A DNA stretch of 46,867 nucleotides, taken from positions 1-46,867 of the forward strand of contig JACJJM010000027.1 of NCBI GenBank assembly GCA_016900015.1, read 5' to 3'. The position numbers and the translations under genes are program-made. Under the pieces are notes generated by a model, which made no database searches, was not told the DNA's origin, and saw nothing but the letters and a program-made list of their open reading frames with translations. Shown in pieces: positions 1-6,426 of the stretch. Each line of letters begins with the position of its first letter. Position 1 is the first letter of the stretch. This stretch comes from Phocaeicola coprophilus (GTDB taxonomy: Bacteria; Bacteroidota; Bacteroidia; Bacteroidales; Bacteroidaceae).

Positions 1-12
1 AAACTCAATTTT

Positions 13-158
13 CATACCTCCGCTGAATGTTTCTTCAAAAATATTTCCTAATGTTGCACTTGCTGGTTGACTCTGCCAAATGAAAGAGCCATGCACTGTA
101 TGCAAGAAACCCGCACGAAATGCATCCAATCATCAAAATATTTCCATACCTTCGCTGA
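13..158. repeat. Direct repeat pair upstream of the tetR gene
   Basis: The 14-base string CATACCTCCGCTGA at 13-26 recurs as CATACCTTCGCTGA at 145-158, one base different and 132 bp apart. The second copy ends about 30 bp before the start codon of the TetR gene. The strings are not palindromic, so they are not typical TetR operators. Nothing else is recognisable in bases 1-189. Confidence 0.4.
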
Positions 159-189
159 TTAAAAAAGCACAAAAAACATCTTATGCATC

Positions 190-801
190 ATGATAACAAA
201 TCGGGAAGAAGTGTTGGAGAAAGCCTTACAGGTATTCGCCAAGATGAACTATGAGAAGGCAAGCCTGGTGACCATCGCCAAAGCCTGCGGGCTGTCCAAG
301 TGGGGACTGATTTACTACTACCCCTTCAAGCAAGACCTGTTCATAGCAGTGGTAGACAAATATATCTTCACCATGCAAGACCCCGACCGGAAGTTCAGCT
401 TTCAGGGTGGCACGCTGCTGGAGTTCATTGACCACCACGTGGAAAGCGTAGAAAAGACCATGCGCCGCATCGTGGGATTGCTCGATGACGGAAACGACCC
501 GCATGGATGCAGCTACAACTTCTACTACTTCCACCTGCTGATGCAAGTACGCCAGTATTACCCCGATGCCAAGACGAAGTTCGCCGCCCTGTTCGAAAAA
601 GACCGGAAGCTGTGGAGCGACATCATCGAGCGGGCGAAGTCGTCGGGCGAAATCCGCGCAGAGGTGGATACGGAGGAAACCGTCAGCATGTTCCGCGAGG
701 TGTTCTACGGCTTGTCCTACGAGCAAGCATTCTTCTCCGGGTTGGACACAGGGGAACTCTCCCGCAAGCTCCGCTTCATCTATTCGCTGATTAAAGCCTG
801 A
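190..801 (+). CDS. TetR/AcrR family transcriptional regulator
   Basis: This 203-residue protein has the size and layout of a TetR family repressor. The N-terminal helix-turn-helix spans about residues 5-50 and contains the typical run TIAKACGLSKWGLIYYYPFK, in which recognition-helix residues are followed by the conserved Tyr-Tyr and Phe. The rest is helical and presumably forms the ligand-binding and dimer domain. The start at 190 lies just after an A-rich stretch; a clear Shine-Dalgarno site is not seen, which is common in Bacteroidota. An intrinsic terminator overlaps its stop codon. No efflux or enzyme gene is adjacent on this side, so the target is unknown; regulation of the recombinase locus next to it is possible but only an inference from proximity. 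Confidence 0.88.
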   Translation: MITNREEVLEKALQVFAKMNYEKASLVTIAKACGLSKWGLIYYYPFKQDLFIAVVDKYIFTMQDPDRKFSFQGGTLLEFIDHHVESVEKTMRRIVGLLDDGNDPHGCSYNFYYFHLLMQVRQYYPDAKTKFAALFEKDRKLWSDIIERAKSSGEIRAEVDTEETVSMFREVFYGLSYEQAFFSGLDTGELSRKLRFIYSLIKA

Positions 802-820
802 CCGTCGTTCAGGCTTTTTT
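793..820 (+). terminator. Intrinsic terminator after the TetR gene
   Basis: The stem AAAGCCTGA (793-801) pairs with TCAGGCTTT (809-817), and a run of T follows. The stop codon of the TetR gene is inside the 5' arm. Confidence 0.85.
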
Positions 821-879
821 ATGCCCTCCGGCCTCCCTTTCCTCTCTCTCGAAAAATCTTTTGCGACTTTTCCAAACCG

Positions 880-914
880 TTTGGTTCGTTTCTTCGATTC
901 TTTTCGTACCTTTG
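880..914 (+). promoter_or_regulatory. Bacteroidota-type promoter of the recombinase
   Basis: A TTTG at 880-883 and a TACCTTTG at 907-914 match the -33 and -7 elements of Bacteroidota promoters, with a spacer of 23 bp, which is a little long. Transcription would start around 919-922, downstream of an upstream in-frame ATG at 861. This supports starting the recombinase at 939. Confidence 0.6.
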
Positions 915-938
915 GGGCATGAAGCAAAATTCAGCGGC

Positions 939-2045
939 ATGGATAAGGTTCAGAAACAGCGAGGAAGCATCGTGCTGCACAAGGAGACAAGGGACGGTGC
1001 GGACTACATACGGATAGAATATGCGAACAGTCAGGCTGTCGCCCTGCTGCTCGCCCAGGATACAGGCGTGGAAATGACCGGCAAGGATTCCGCTTGCATG
1101 GCGGCTGCTGTTTTCAAGCTGTCGGATTTCTACGACCGCTATTCACCCCACGCCTACATTGATTACAGCCGCGTTTACATGCGGCATCCCAAACCCAAAA
1201 GGGAATACACGCTGCCGGAAGGCTACCTCGAACTGCTGGAGCAGAAGCGATACAGCCCCTCGACCGTGAAAACCTACCGTGCCTATTTCAGCGACTTCAT
1301 GGAATACCACAAGGGGCGGGACATCGACCGCCTGAAAGTGCCAGACATCAACAAGTACATCCTCTATCTCGTCAGCGAAAAGAAAATCTCGGTGTCACAG
1401 CAGAATATGCGCATCAATGCCATCAAGTTCTATTACGAGCAGGTTCGTGGCGGCAAACGGCAATACTACGGCAGCATAACACGAGCCAAAGAGTACAAAA
1501 CTCTACCGGAAGTATTGAGCAAGAATGAAATAAAGCGCATCCTCGACCAACTGTCAAACATCAAGCACCACTGCATGATTTCATTGGTTTACTCTGCCGG
1601 ACTGCGGCGGAGCGAGCTGCTGAACCTTATGCCTACGGACATCAACAGTGAAACGATGTCTGTCCGCATCATGGGCAAGGGAAAGAAATGCCGCTACTCG
1701 CTGCTTTCGCCCAAGCTGCTGGAAGAACTGCGGCAGTATTTCCGTGAATACCGACCGAAGAAATGGCTGTTTGAGGGCGAAACGCCCGGAGAGCAATATT
1801 CGGCAAGCGCATTGGTGAAAGTGCTGAAAGAAGCCGCGCAACGTGCGGGCATCAAGCACCGGGTGCATGTACACATGCTCCGCCACTCGTTTGCCACCCA
1901 CCTTTTGGAGCAAGGGACAGACTTGCATACGATACAAGAACTGCTCGGGCACAACGATATAAAGACCACTGCCATATATCTTCATGTGTCAAGTGCGCAC
2001 AAAGCCAAGATACCCAATCCGCTTGACACTCTGGATGATTCGTAG
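939..2045 (+). CDS. Tyrosine recombinase heading the cassette array
   Basis: This is a 368-residue site-specific tyrosine recombinase of the XerC/D-integrase superfamily. All expected active-site residues are visible: Arg223 in AGLRRSEL, His312 and Arg315 in HMLRHSF, His338 in LLGHND, and the nucleophile Tyr347 in TTAIYLHVS. A core-binding SAM-like domain lies near residues 95-190, preceded by about 90 less familiar residues. There is no IntI-type insertion between the beta-hairpin lysine region and HxxR, so it is not a classical integron integrase. The frame is open back to 861, but the promoter at 907-914 favours the ATG at 939. It lies directly upstream of, and co-oriented with, an array of putative immunity genes separated by hairpin repeats, so it probably acts on those repeats. 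That link is inferred. Confidence 0.93.
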   Translation: MDKVQKQRGSIVLHKETRDGADYIRIEYANSQAVALLLAQDTGVEMTGKDSACMAAAVFKLSDFYDRYSPHAYIDYSRVYMRHPKPKREYTLPEGYLELLEQKRYSPSTVKTYRAYFSDFMEYHKGRDIDRLKVPDINKYILYLVSEKKISVSQQNMRINAIKFYYEQVRGGKRQYYGSITRAKEYKTLPEVLSKNEIKRILDQLSNIKHHCMISLVYSAGLRRSELLNLMPTDINSETMSVRIMGKGKKCRYSLLSPKLLEELRQYFREYRPKKWLFEGETPGEQYSASALVKVLKEAAQRAGIKHRVHVHMLRHSFATHLLEQGTDLHTIQELLGHNDIKTTAIYLHVSSAHKAKIPNPLDTLDDS

Positions 2046-2080
2046 GGTACAGCTATTAGAGATTTGGAGATGCACCTATG

Positions 2081-2110
2081 AGGTGTTGTTTACCGAAGTA
2101 AAATACACCT
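2081..2110 (+). repeat. Hairpin between recombinase and first cassette (attI-like candidate)
   Basis: AGGTGTTGTTTAC (2081-2093), loop CGAA, then GTAAAATACACCT (2098-2110) forms an imperfect 13-bp stem. Downstream, TACATTAACATCAATAACA (from about 2129) resembles the 3' tails of the four intergenic repeats (CATTAnCAACC-like). The site sits 35 bp after the recombinase stop, where a primary attachment site would be expected. It could also be a weak terminator, since a short T run follows about 8 bp later. Confidence 0.5.
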
Positions 2111-2157
2111 GATGGGTACTTTTATAAATACATTAACATCAATAACAGTGTACCATA

Positions 2158-2913
2158 ATGGAAACAAGAGATAAACTTTTTACAGAAAAGCAATATTTAG
2201 ATCAACTGACTAAATATTCACGGAGAAGTAAACAACTGGAAAATAGTATTGATGAACTTCTTAAAGCGGAAAAAGAACATGTTCAGTTATATTCGATACC
2301 GAACAGAGAAGTTCTTAATAATAAATACAATACACTTTTTGGATGTAAACTAAATTCTTTTGTGACAAAATATTCAATGGGAGAAGATGCGGTAAAACTA
2401 AGAAGTGATTATGATGATTTAGTAAAAATATTAAAGGATAATTGGACTATTATAGGTGGATATGTACAGATGTTATGGATGTTATCTATAGGGATAATGT
2501 TAGATACAGATGAACGTAATATGAGGATATTGTCAAACATGATTGATAATGAAAATGTGAGTGATGCCTTGTATGACTTTTTAATAAAATACAGATTAAC
2601 CGATTGGGAAAGATGTTCCGACACAGTATTGTTTCCAGTTCCTTATCAAAGTACATTGTCTATAATTTCCAACAACAATCAAAGTAAAGAATTGTCCCTC
2701 CAGAAATTAGAGAAGTATCTTAAAAAGGAATGGTATCGAGGTCATTCTGATTGCTCTTGGCATAACGATCATAAATATGGTATCATACATGACGGTTATT
2801 GGAGCTTTGAAAGCGGTGCATTGGTCAAGGTCTTGGGGCTGGATGACAGCAGCCTGAAAGGGTTACCCTATTATCCATACGATATGGTACATTGGAACGA
2901 CAACACAAAATAA
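2158..2913 (+). CDS. PoNi-like immunity protein (DUF1910/DUF1911)
   Basis: This 251-residue protein resembles the cognate immunity proteins of PoNe DNase effectors. The C-terminal third carries the family pattern: a Trp-Tyr-Arg-Gly-His block, then GYWSFESGALVKVLGLDDSS, then YYPYDMVHW, which is how DUF1911 proteins normally end. The N-terminal half is helical and would correspond to the DUF1910 part. Immunity proteins of this type are cytosolic and bind and block a specific toxin nuclease. No PoNe toxin is encoded nearby, so this is an orphan immunity gene. The gene is visibly richer in A+T than the recombinase. A related 3' end occurs again at 3442-3475, evidence of cassette rearrangement. 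The start at 2158 follows the attI-like region directly. Confidence 0.8.
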   Translation: METRDKLFTEKQYLDQLTKYSRRSKQLENSIDELLKAEKEHVQLYSIPNREVLNNKYNTLFGCKLNSFVTKYSMGEDAVKLRSDYDDLVKILKDNWTIIGGYVQMLWMLSIGIMLDTDERNMRILSNMIDNENVSDALYDFLIKYRLTDWERCSDTVLFPVPYQSTLSIISNNNQSKELSLQKLEKYLKKEWYRGHSDCSWHNDHKYGIIHDGYWSFESGALVKVLGLDDSSLKGLPYYPYDMVHWNDNTK

Positions 2914-3458
2914 AGATAAGTATGAGTTACTCTGTTTGTGTATATTTGACAGAAGCCGATAAGGTAAAGTCTGTTTATGGAGCTTGTGATAATCTGCTGC
3001 TTAACCAATTCAAGGCAGCACTGAAGCCGGGACTTGACAGTTTGAACGATTATTTCAGCGATAGTCTGAACACGGATATGGATGCTTATGCTGTATTGGC
3101 TGATATTGTGAACGGAGAAATCCGTTATCCCGAAATCGCTTTCATGTACGGGTATGTGTATGAAAAGATTTGCAACCATTATGGAACGCAAATCTATTGT
3201 GCGGAAAACCTTTGGCAACTGGATAGCCAAAGTACATTCATCCCTATTCCATTGAGTGAAGATTTTCCTTATATCATTAGCATACCTGTTTCTGAATTGG
3301 AGAGTAAGAGGACGGAATACAATTCGCTGGAAGAGGGTAATGGTATCGGCGATTACAATTACGAGGAGGAAATGGACGACTTGAATTTCATTTTCGATGA
3401 AGCCATTGAAGCACAAAAGGACCTTGTGATTATGGTGTATTGATATGGTACACTGGAA
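2881..3458 (+). repeat. 17-bp direct repeat flanking the DUF7691-like gene
   Basis: GATATGGTACATTGGAA at 2881-2897, inside the 3' end of the PoNi-like gene, recurs at 3442-3458 with a single T-to-C change. The second copy overlaps the stop codon of the next gene and reads on as DMVHWNGNKI-stop, a relic of another PoNi C-terminus. The intervening gene therefore sits between two homologous PoNi 3' ends. Confidence 0.75.
2922..3443 (+). CDS. DUF7691-like protein, putative immunity protein
   Basis: This 173-residue protein begins MSYSVCVYLTEADKVKSVYG and has a middle motif AFMYGYVYEKICNHYG. This opening beta strand with a Tyr/Gly-rich YGYxYExIC block matches my memory of DUF7691, a family common in polymorphic-toxin and immunity neighbourhoods; the assignment is by eye. 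The sequence is acidic, with no signal peptide or membrane segment, so it should be cytosolic. I chose the ATG at 2922, 8 bp after the PoNi stop, over an in-frame ATG at 2892 inside the PoNi gene. There is no attachment-like repeat between the two, so they probably form one two-gene cassette or were fused by recombination at the flanking direct repeat. Confidence 0.6.
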   Translation: MSYSVCVYLTEADKVKSVYGACDNLLLNQFKAALKPGLDSLNDYFSDSLNTDMDAYAVLADIVNGEIRYPEIAFMYGYVYEKICNHYGTQIYCAENLWQLDSQSTFIPIPLSEDFPYIISIPVSELESKRTEYNSLEEGNGIGDYNYEEEMDDLNFIFDEAIEAQKDLVIMVY

Positions 3459-3475
3459 TGGGAATAAAATATGAT
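3442..3475 (+). pseudogene. Remnant of a second PoNi-like gene 3' end
   Basis: Starting at 3442 the sequence reads Asp-Met-Val-His-Trp-Asn-Gly-Asn-Lys-Ile-stop. The intact PoNi-like gene at 2158 ends YDMVHWNDNTK. The fragment is only about ten codons, but the nucleotide match (16 of 17 bases) makes chance unlikely. It is followed at once by the first intergenic repeat, where a complete PoNi cassette would normally end. Confidence 0.65.
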
Positions 3476-3530
3476 GTTAACGAAGCAGGATAACGGACAA
3501 GCCGTTCCCTGCTAAACCATTAGCAAAAAC
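3473..3530 (+). repeat. Cassette-boundary repeat R1 (integron-like attachment site)
   Basis: The element opens with GTTAACGAA (3476-3484), has a central hairpin GCAGG-AT-AACGG / ACAAG loop / CCGTT-C-CCTGC, and closes with ACCATTAGCAAAAAC. The outer ends form a weak inverted repeat. It shares order and spacing with R2-R4. Confidence 0.8.
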
Positions 3531-3539
3531 AGAAAGTCT

Positions 3540-3575
3540 ATGAACAAAGATTACCTTAAAATGATAGAACGATGA
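3540..3575 (+). pseudogene. Eleven-codon leader or vestigial cassette ORF
   Basis: An ATG at 3540, at the position where cassette genes usually start relative to the repeat, opens a frame reading MNKDYLKMIER and stops at 3573-3575. That TGA overlaps the ATG (3572) of the next gene. It may be a translational-coupling leader or the remaining N-terminus of an older cassette gene replaced by the LRR-NTF2 gene. Neither reading can be proved here. Confidence 0.4.
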
Positions 3576-4549
3576 TAAAAGAACTTACTTCTTTTCCCAA
3601 GCGGGCACGTACCATCGACTGGGAGGACGGCAAACTGATTTTTGATGGCGACAAGGTGATGCTCATGCCCGAGCTGTCTGTGGAGGTGATGCAACAGATT
3701 GGCGCTTATCCTGCTTTGGTGGGATTTCATGTCAAGCATTACCCTTTGACAGACGAACAGGTTCAACCGCTGGCTGGTGCCAAGAAAATGGTCAATGTAG
3801 GAATCGAATATGCGGAGCTTACCGACGCATGCTTTGCGGTATTTGCCACCATGCCCGCTTTGAAGTATCTGCTTTTGGCAGGAAATCCTGCAATTACGGG
3901 AAAGGGGTTGTCCACGATGCAGGCAAGTAAGGTGGATTTGTTGGACTTGAGTGCCACGTCGCTGGACGATGAGGGGTTGCATCTGGCAGCTCTGCTTCCG
4001 AAGCTGAGTCATTTGCATGTCCGGCAGACTCAAATCACCTATGAAGGGGTGCTTGGCATTGCTTTCAATAAACGCCTTTCCTTGCGTCCTGACGACCTCT
4101 TTACCCAGGAGCAGATGGAGCTGTTCGCCTCGTTGCAACGAAACCAGGCGAAGAAGAAGCTGGAGGTGGACGCTGATGCGGTTCATCAGGCGGAACAGGT
4201 GCTGTATGCTTTCTTTGCCGCCATGACTCAATGGGAGAAATATACCGACCAGGCAGGTTTTGATGCGCCGGATGTGCGACCGAAGTTGCAGCAGATTTGG
4301 CAGCAGTATGTATCCGAGAAGCCACGGATGGGGTATCGGCCGCTCGCTTTGTCGCTTTCTCCAGAGGGGACGTATGCCGCCTTCCGCCTGGTTGATGCCG
4401 AACAGGTTTCCCGCAACAAACTTTACATCTATGCGCAGGATGAAAGAATCAATCTCGACTATCGTTTCTGGATGAAACGTGTGGGGGAAGCATGGAAAAT
4501 TGATGCAGTACAGATGCGGACAGACGGGTGGAGGCGTTGTGGATTGTAA
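3572..4549 (+). CDS. LRR-NTF2 fusion protein, putative immunity protein
   Basis: This 325-residue protein has two parts. Residues about 45-175 form leucine-rich-repeat-like units: PALVGFHVKHYPLTDEQVQPL, MPALKYLLLAGNPAITGKGL, VDLLDLSATSLDDEGL and LPKLSHLHVRQTQITYEGV all show the LxxLxLxxT/N pattern (repeat ends trimmed here). Residues about 210-325 look like an NTF2-like alpha-beta cone: a helix with QVLYAFFAAMTQWEKYTD, then strands ending RFWMKRVGEAWKIDAVQMRT, the usual fold ending. NTF2-fold proteins are frequent immunity proteins, and LRR proteins also occur in such arrays. There is no signal peptide. It is bounded by repeats R1 and R2 and is more GC-rich than its neighbours, suggesting separate origin. 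The exact toxin target is unknown. Confidence 0.6.
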   Translation: MIKELTSFPKRARTIDWEDGKLIFDGDKVMLMPELSVEVMQQIGAYPALVGFHVKHYPLTDEQVQPLAGAKKMVNVGIEYAELTDACFAVFATMPALKYLLLAGNPAITGKGLSTMQASKVDLLDLSATSLDDEGLHLAALLPKLSHLHVRQTQITYEGVLGIAFNKRLSLRPDDLFTQEQMELFASLQRNQAKKKLEVDADAVHQAEQVLYAFFAAMTQWEKYTDQAGFDAPDVRPKLQQIWQQYVSEKPRMGYRPLALSLSPEGTYAAFRLVDAEQVSRNKLYIYAQDERINLDYRFWMKRVGEAWKIDAVQMRTDGWRRCGL

Positions 4550-4654
4550 AAAGAGGAACTTGAACGAAATTGCATTCAGGAATGATATTTTCAATTCCGG
4601 GTAATAGACGGTATCTTGTTCATAGACCTAACCCAATATTAGAATGGGTATAAT

Positions 4655-4715
4655 ATTTTGCTAACAAACCGGGATAACGCTTAACAGCGTTCCCTGCTGA
4701 ACCATTAACAACCAT
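4655..4715 (+). repeat. Cassette-boundary repeat R2
   Basis: The element opens with GCTAACAAA (4660), has the hairpin GGGATAACGC-TTAACA-GCGTTCCC, and closes with CTGAACCATTAACAACCAT (up to about 4714). The stem bases AACGC/GCGTT differ from R1 (AACGG/CCGTT) but still pair, a compensatory change that supports a structured site. Confidence 0.82.
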
Positions 4716-4730
4716 AAAAAAGAAAAAGAT

Positions 4731-5336
4731 ATGACAACAAAAAAATTTGCAGATTTTATCGAGAAACAAGCACGGAGTATATTAAATGTTTCTGCTGAAC
4801 CAATCTTTGGAGAATATATACTCACAAGAAATGGAAAGAAAATAGGTGTCTTGTATCAGAATCAATGTTATCTTTTTCTTACCGACAAAGCGAAAGAGTT
4901 GTTGCCTGATGCAAAAGTCTGTCGTCCATATAAGTACCCACCCGGAGAACCGGATTTTATATTGGTAGAAGATACTACTAATCAAGAATTGCTTTGTTCA
5001 TTATTTAAGGCCACTTATGATAAGTTCTATGCTTGGCAGGATTTATTTTATGATTTTTCCGGTATATTTTCTTTCAATAAAGGTTTCATGAACGATATAG
5101 AAAGGCTATATAATGATTTTGTTGTCTTATTATCTTCTTCTTGGGAGAATGGCTTTCTAAAAGTGCGTCCAATAGACACAAAAGGTAGAATCATAAAGTT
5201 AGAATTTAGGCGAAGAGATTTAACTCCAGAAGGAGAAAAATACTTTTTTCCGTTCAGTCATAAGTTCATTTTATATACAGATAGGACGTCAAAGACACCT
5301 TCTGAAAAATTAATAAAAAATGGTTGGATGAGGTAA
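4731..5336 (+). CDS. TfoX-N-like domain protein, putative immunity protein
   Basis: This 201-residue protein has an N-terminal segment (about residues 20-98) like the TfoX N-terminal fold: a GEY motif followed by a Gly-Lys turn, a hydrophobic strand CYLFLT, then RPYKYPPGEPDFILVED and a closing helix LLCSLFKATYDKFY. TfoX_N proteins normally show the same GEYxL, PYPGAKP and LLxAT features. Residues about 99-201 form a second domain that I do not recognise, with a Tyr/Phe-rich helix and strands ending in KFILYTDRT. The gene is A+T-rich, has no signal peptide, and lies between repeats R2 and R3, so it is likely a separate cassette. An immunity role is inferred from position only. Confidence 0.5.
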   Translation: MTTKKFADFIEKQARSILNVSAEPIFGEYILTRNGKKIGVLYQNQCYLFLTDKAKELLPDAKVCRPYKYPPGEPDFILVEDTTNQELLCSLFKATYDKFYAWQDLFYDFSGIFSFNKGFMNDIERLYNDFVVLLSSSWENGFLKVRPIDTKGRIIKLEFRRRDLTPEGEKYFFPFSHKFILYTDRTSKTPSEKLIKNGWMR

Positions 5337-5350
5337 GAAATGAATAAAGG

Positions 5351-5416
5351 TTGGTTGTTAACAAGCGGCTTAACCTCCCCTAAAAGGTCGGTTAGCCACC
5401 AAACATTATCAACCAT
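5351..5416 (+). repeat. Cassette-boundary repeat R3
   Basis: TTGGTTGTTAACAAGC (5351 on) and ATTATCAACCAT (5405-5416) form the clearest outer inverted repeat (TGGTTGTTAA against TGGTTGATAA on the other strand). The inner stem is GGCTTAACC / GGTTAGCC with a longer loop than in R1, R2 and R4. It begins 15 bp after the stop codon of the preceding gene. Confidence 0.8.
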
Positions 5417-5429
5417 AAAACGTAGAAAT

Positions 5430-6020
5430 ATGTACGAAGAATTTTTAGAAAAAAGCCTCAATAGTAAGAGGCAAGCAGTAGATGATACTTTTATTGCTAA
5501 ATATGCTGATTTGTCTTATCCCGAACTGAATACTTTATGGCAGGAAGTCGGGCTGGGCAGTTATTGCAATGGACTGTTTAAGCTTATCAATCCGTCCGAT
5601 TACCAAGATGTGATGAACTCTTGTTATGTCATGGAGTATGATAAATCGTTTCTGCCGTTCATGTGTACGGCTTTCGGTGATGTCTTTGCCTATGTAAAGA
5701 ACCCGAGACTAAATAATTACGTCGTTTATTTGAATGTCAGATACGGAACGTATTTAATACTTCCCGCCAATCTTCGTGCGATTTTTAATAAAGTAATGGT
5801 AAATGAAAGTTTCTTGAAAGGTTGGTTTGATTTAGAGAATTATCCTGTAATACAAGAGAAACTCGGAACTCTCGGCTATGACGAGTGTTTCGGATATTCT
5901 CCACTTTTGGCAATGGGAGGAAGTGAGAATCTTGAAAACATCAAGATAGTCAAGACTATTCCGTACATTGACATTTGTACCCAAACAATCGGTGAATTTG
6001 AAGTTGCAGATAAGTTTTGA
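5430..6020 (+). CDS. Tdi1-like (DUF1851) immunity protein
   Basis: This 196-residue protein matches the layout of T6SS immunity proteins of the Tdi1 type: an N-terminal GAD-like region (FLEKSLNSK through YPELNTLWQEVGLGSYCNG) and a C-terminal DUF1851-type end, where GYSPLLAMGGSENLENIKI precedes a closing helix YIDICTQTIGEF. Tdi1 neutralises the NADase or Tde-class effector of its own locus in other bacteria; the toxin countered here is unknown. An in-frame start exists at 5340, but that would translate through repeat R3, so the ATG at 5430, 14 bp beyond R3, is preferred. It has no partner toxin nearby, so it is an orphan immunity gene. The family assignment is by motif recognition. Confidence 0.75.
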   Translation: MYEEFLEKSLNSKRQAVDDTFIAKYADLSYPELNTLWQEVGLGSYCNGLFKLINPSDYQDVMNSCYVMEYDKSFLPFMCTAFGDVFAYVKNPRLNNYVVYLNVRYGTYLILPANLRAIFNKVMVNESFLKGWFDLENYPVIQEKLGTLGYDECFGYSPLLAMGGSENLENIKIVKTIPYIDICTQTIGEFEVADKF

Positions 6021-6030
6021 GATTAGAACA

Positions 6031-6090
6031 GGTTGATAACAGCGCAGGATAACGGACAAGCCGTTCCCTACCAAATCATTATAAACTTTA
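6031..6090 (+). repeat. Cassette-boundary repeat R4
   Basis: GATAACAGCGCAGG (from 6035) is followed by AACGG-ACAAG-CCGTT and then CCCTACCAAATCATTATAAAC. The 20 bases from GCAGGATAACGG into the loop are identical to R1, although the two elements are about 2.5 kb apart. The outer right arm is less well conserved. Confidence 0.82.
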
Positions 6091-6103
6091 AAACCAAACA
6101 GAC

Positions 6104-6397
6104 ATGAGCATCTTTTTGAAAGCGGTGTAACGCACCAACCCACAAGATCCGAAAGCCCCGAAGCGGTGGTTTCCGGTGCAGTACACCACCAAGATGGTGG
6201 ACGAAAACGAAGTGGCAATGCTGATTGCCGACAAGACGACCGACGCGTTTTCCGTGAGTTGGGCAACTCAGCTCGGCGAGTCGGGCAACTCTCGGGAACG
6301 GGGTTGCCGAAAACGGGATTGGATGCCCAAAGAATGCGACTGTCATAGATTAGGAAATTGCCTGCTCTTCAACATGGACAAGAATGACCAACTTTAA
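6104..6397 (+). pseudogene. Broken HU-like DNA-binding protein gene
   Basis: From the ATG at 6104 the frame reads MSIFLKAV, then a TAA at 6128-6130, then RTNPQDPKAPKRWFPVQYTT and VDENEVAMLIADKTT. This is the N-terminus of the Bacteroidota HU-like family, whose members read ...VQRxNPxDPKAPKxWYPV...; the TAA replaces the expected CAA or CAG glutamine codon. After the DKTTDAF segment (about 6250) the HU similarity ends and the frame continues with an unrelated Ser/Gly/Arg-rich stretch to 6397. The gene therefore has both a nonsense mutation and a lost C-terminal two thirds. It starts at the normal cassette position after repeat R4, so it may be a decayed cassette. Confidence 0.75.
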
Positions 6398-6426
6398 TAA
6401 AACAACCAAAATAACATTTATGCCTT

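Noticed and set aside
226-927. Long antisense open frames opposite real genes
   Set aside because: Long frames opposite the TetR, LRR-NTF2, GH28, lysA and other genes have no family motifs and mirror the codon bias of the sense gene; they are shadows.
939-2045. Classical integron integrase (IntI) or a standard integrative element integrase
   Set aside because: The IntI-specific insertion before HxxR is missing. No conjugation or transfer genes and no second attachment half were seen in the window, so the rAID-type reading fits better.
3473-6090. CRISPR array
   Set aside because: The four repeats are about 60 bp, diverged, and separated by whole genes rather than by short equal spacers, and no cas genes are present.
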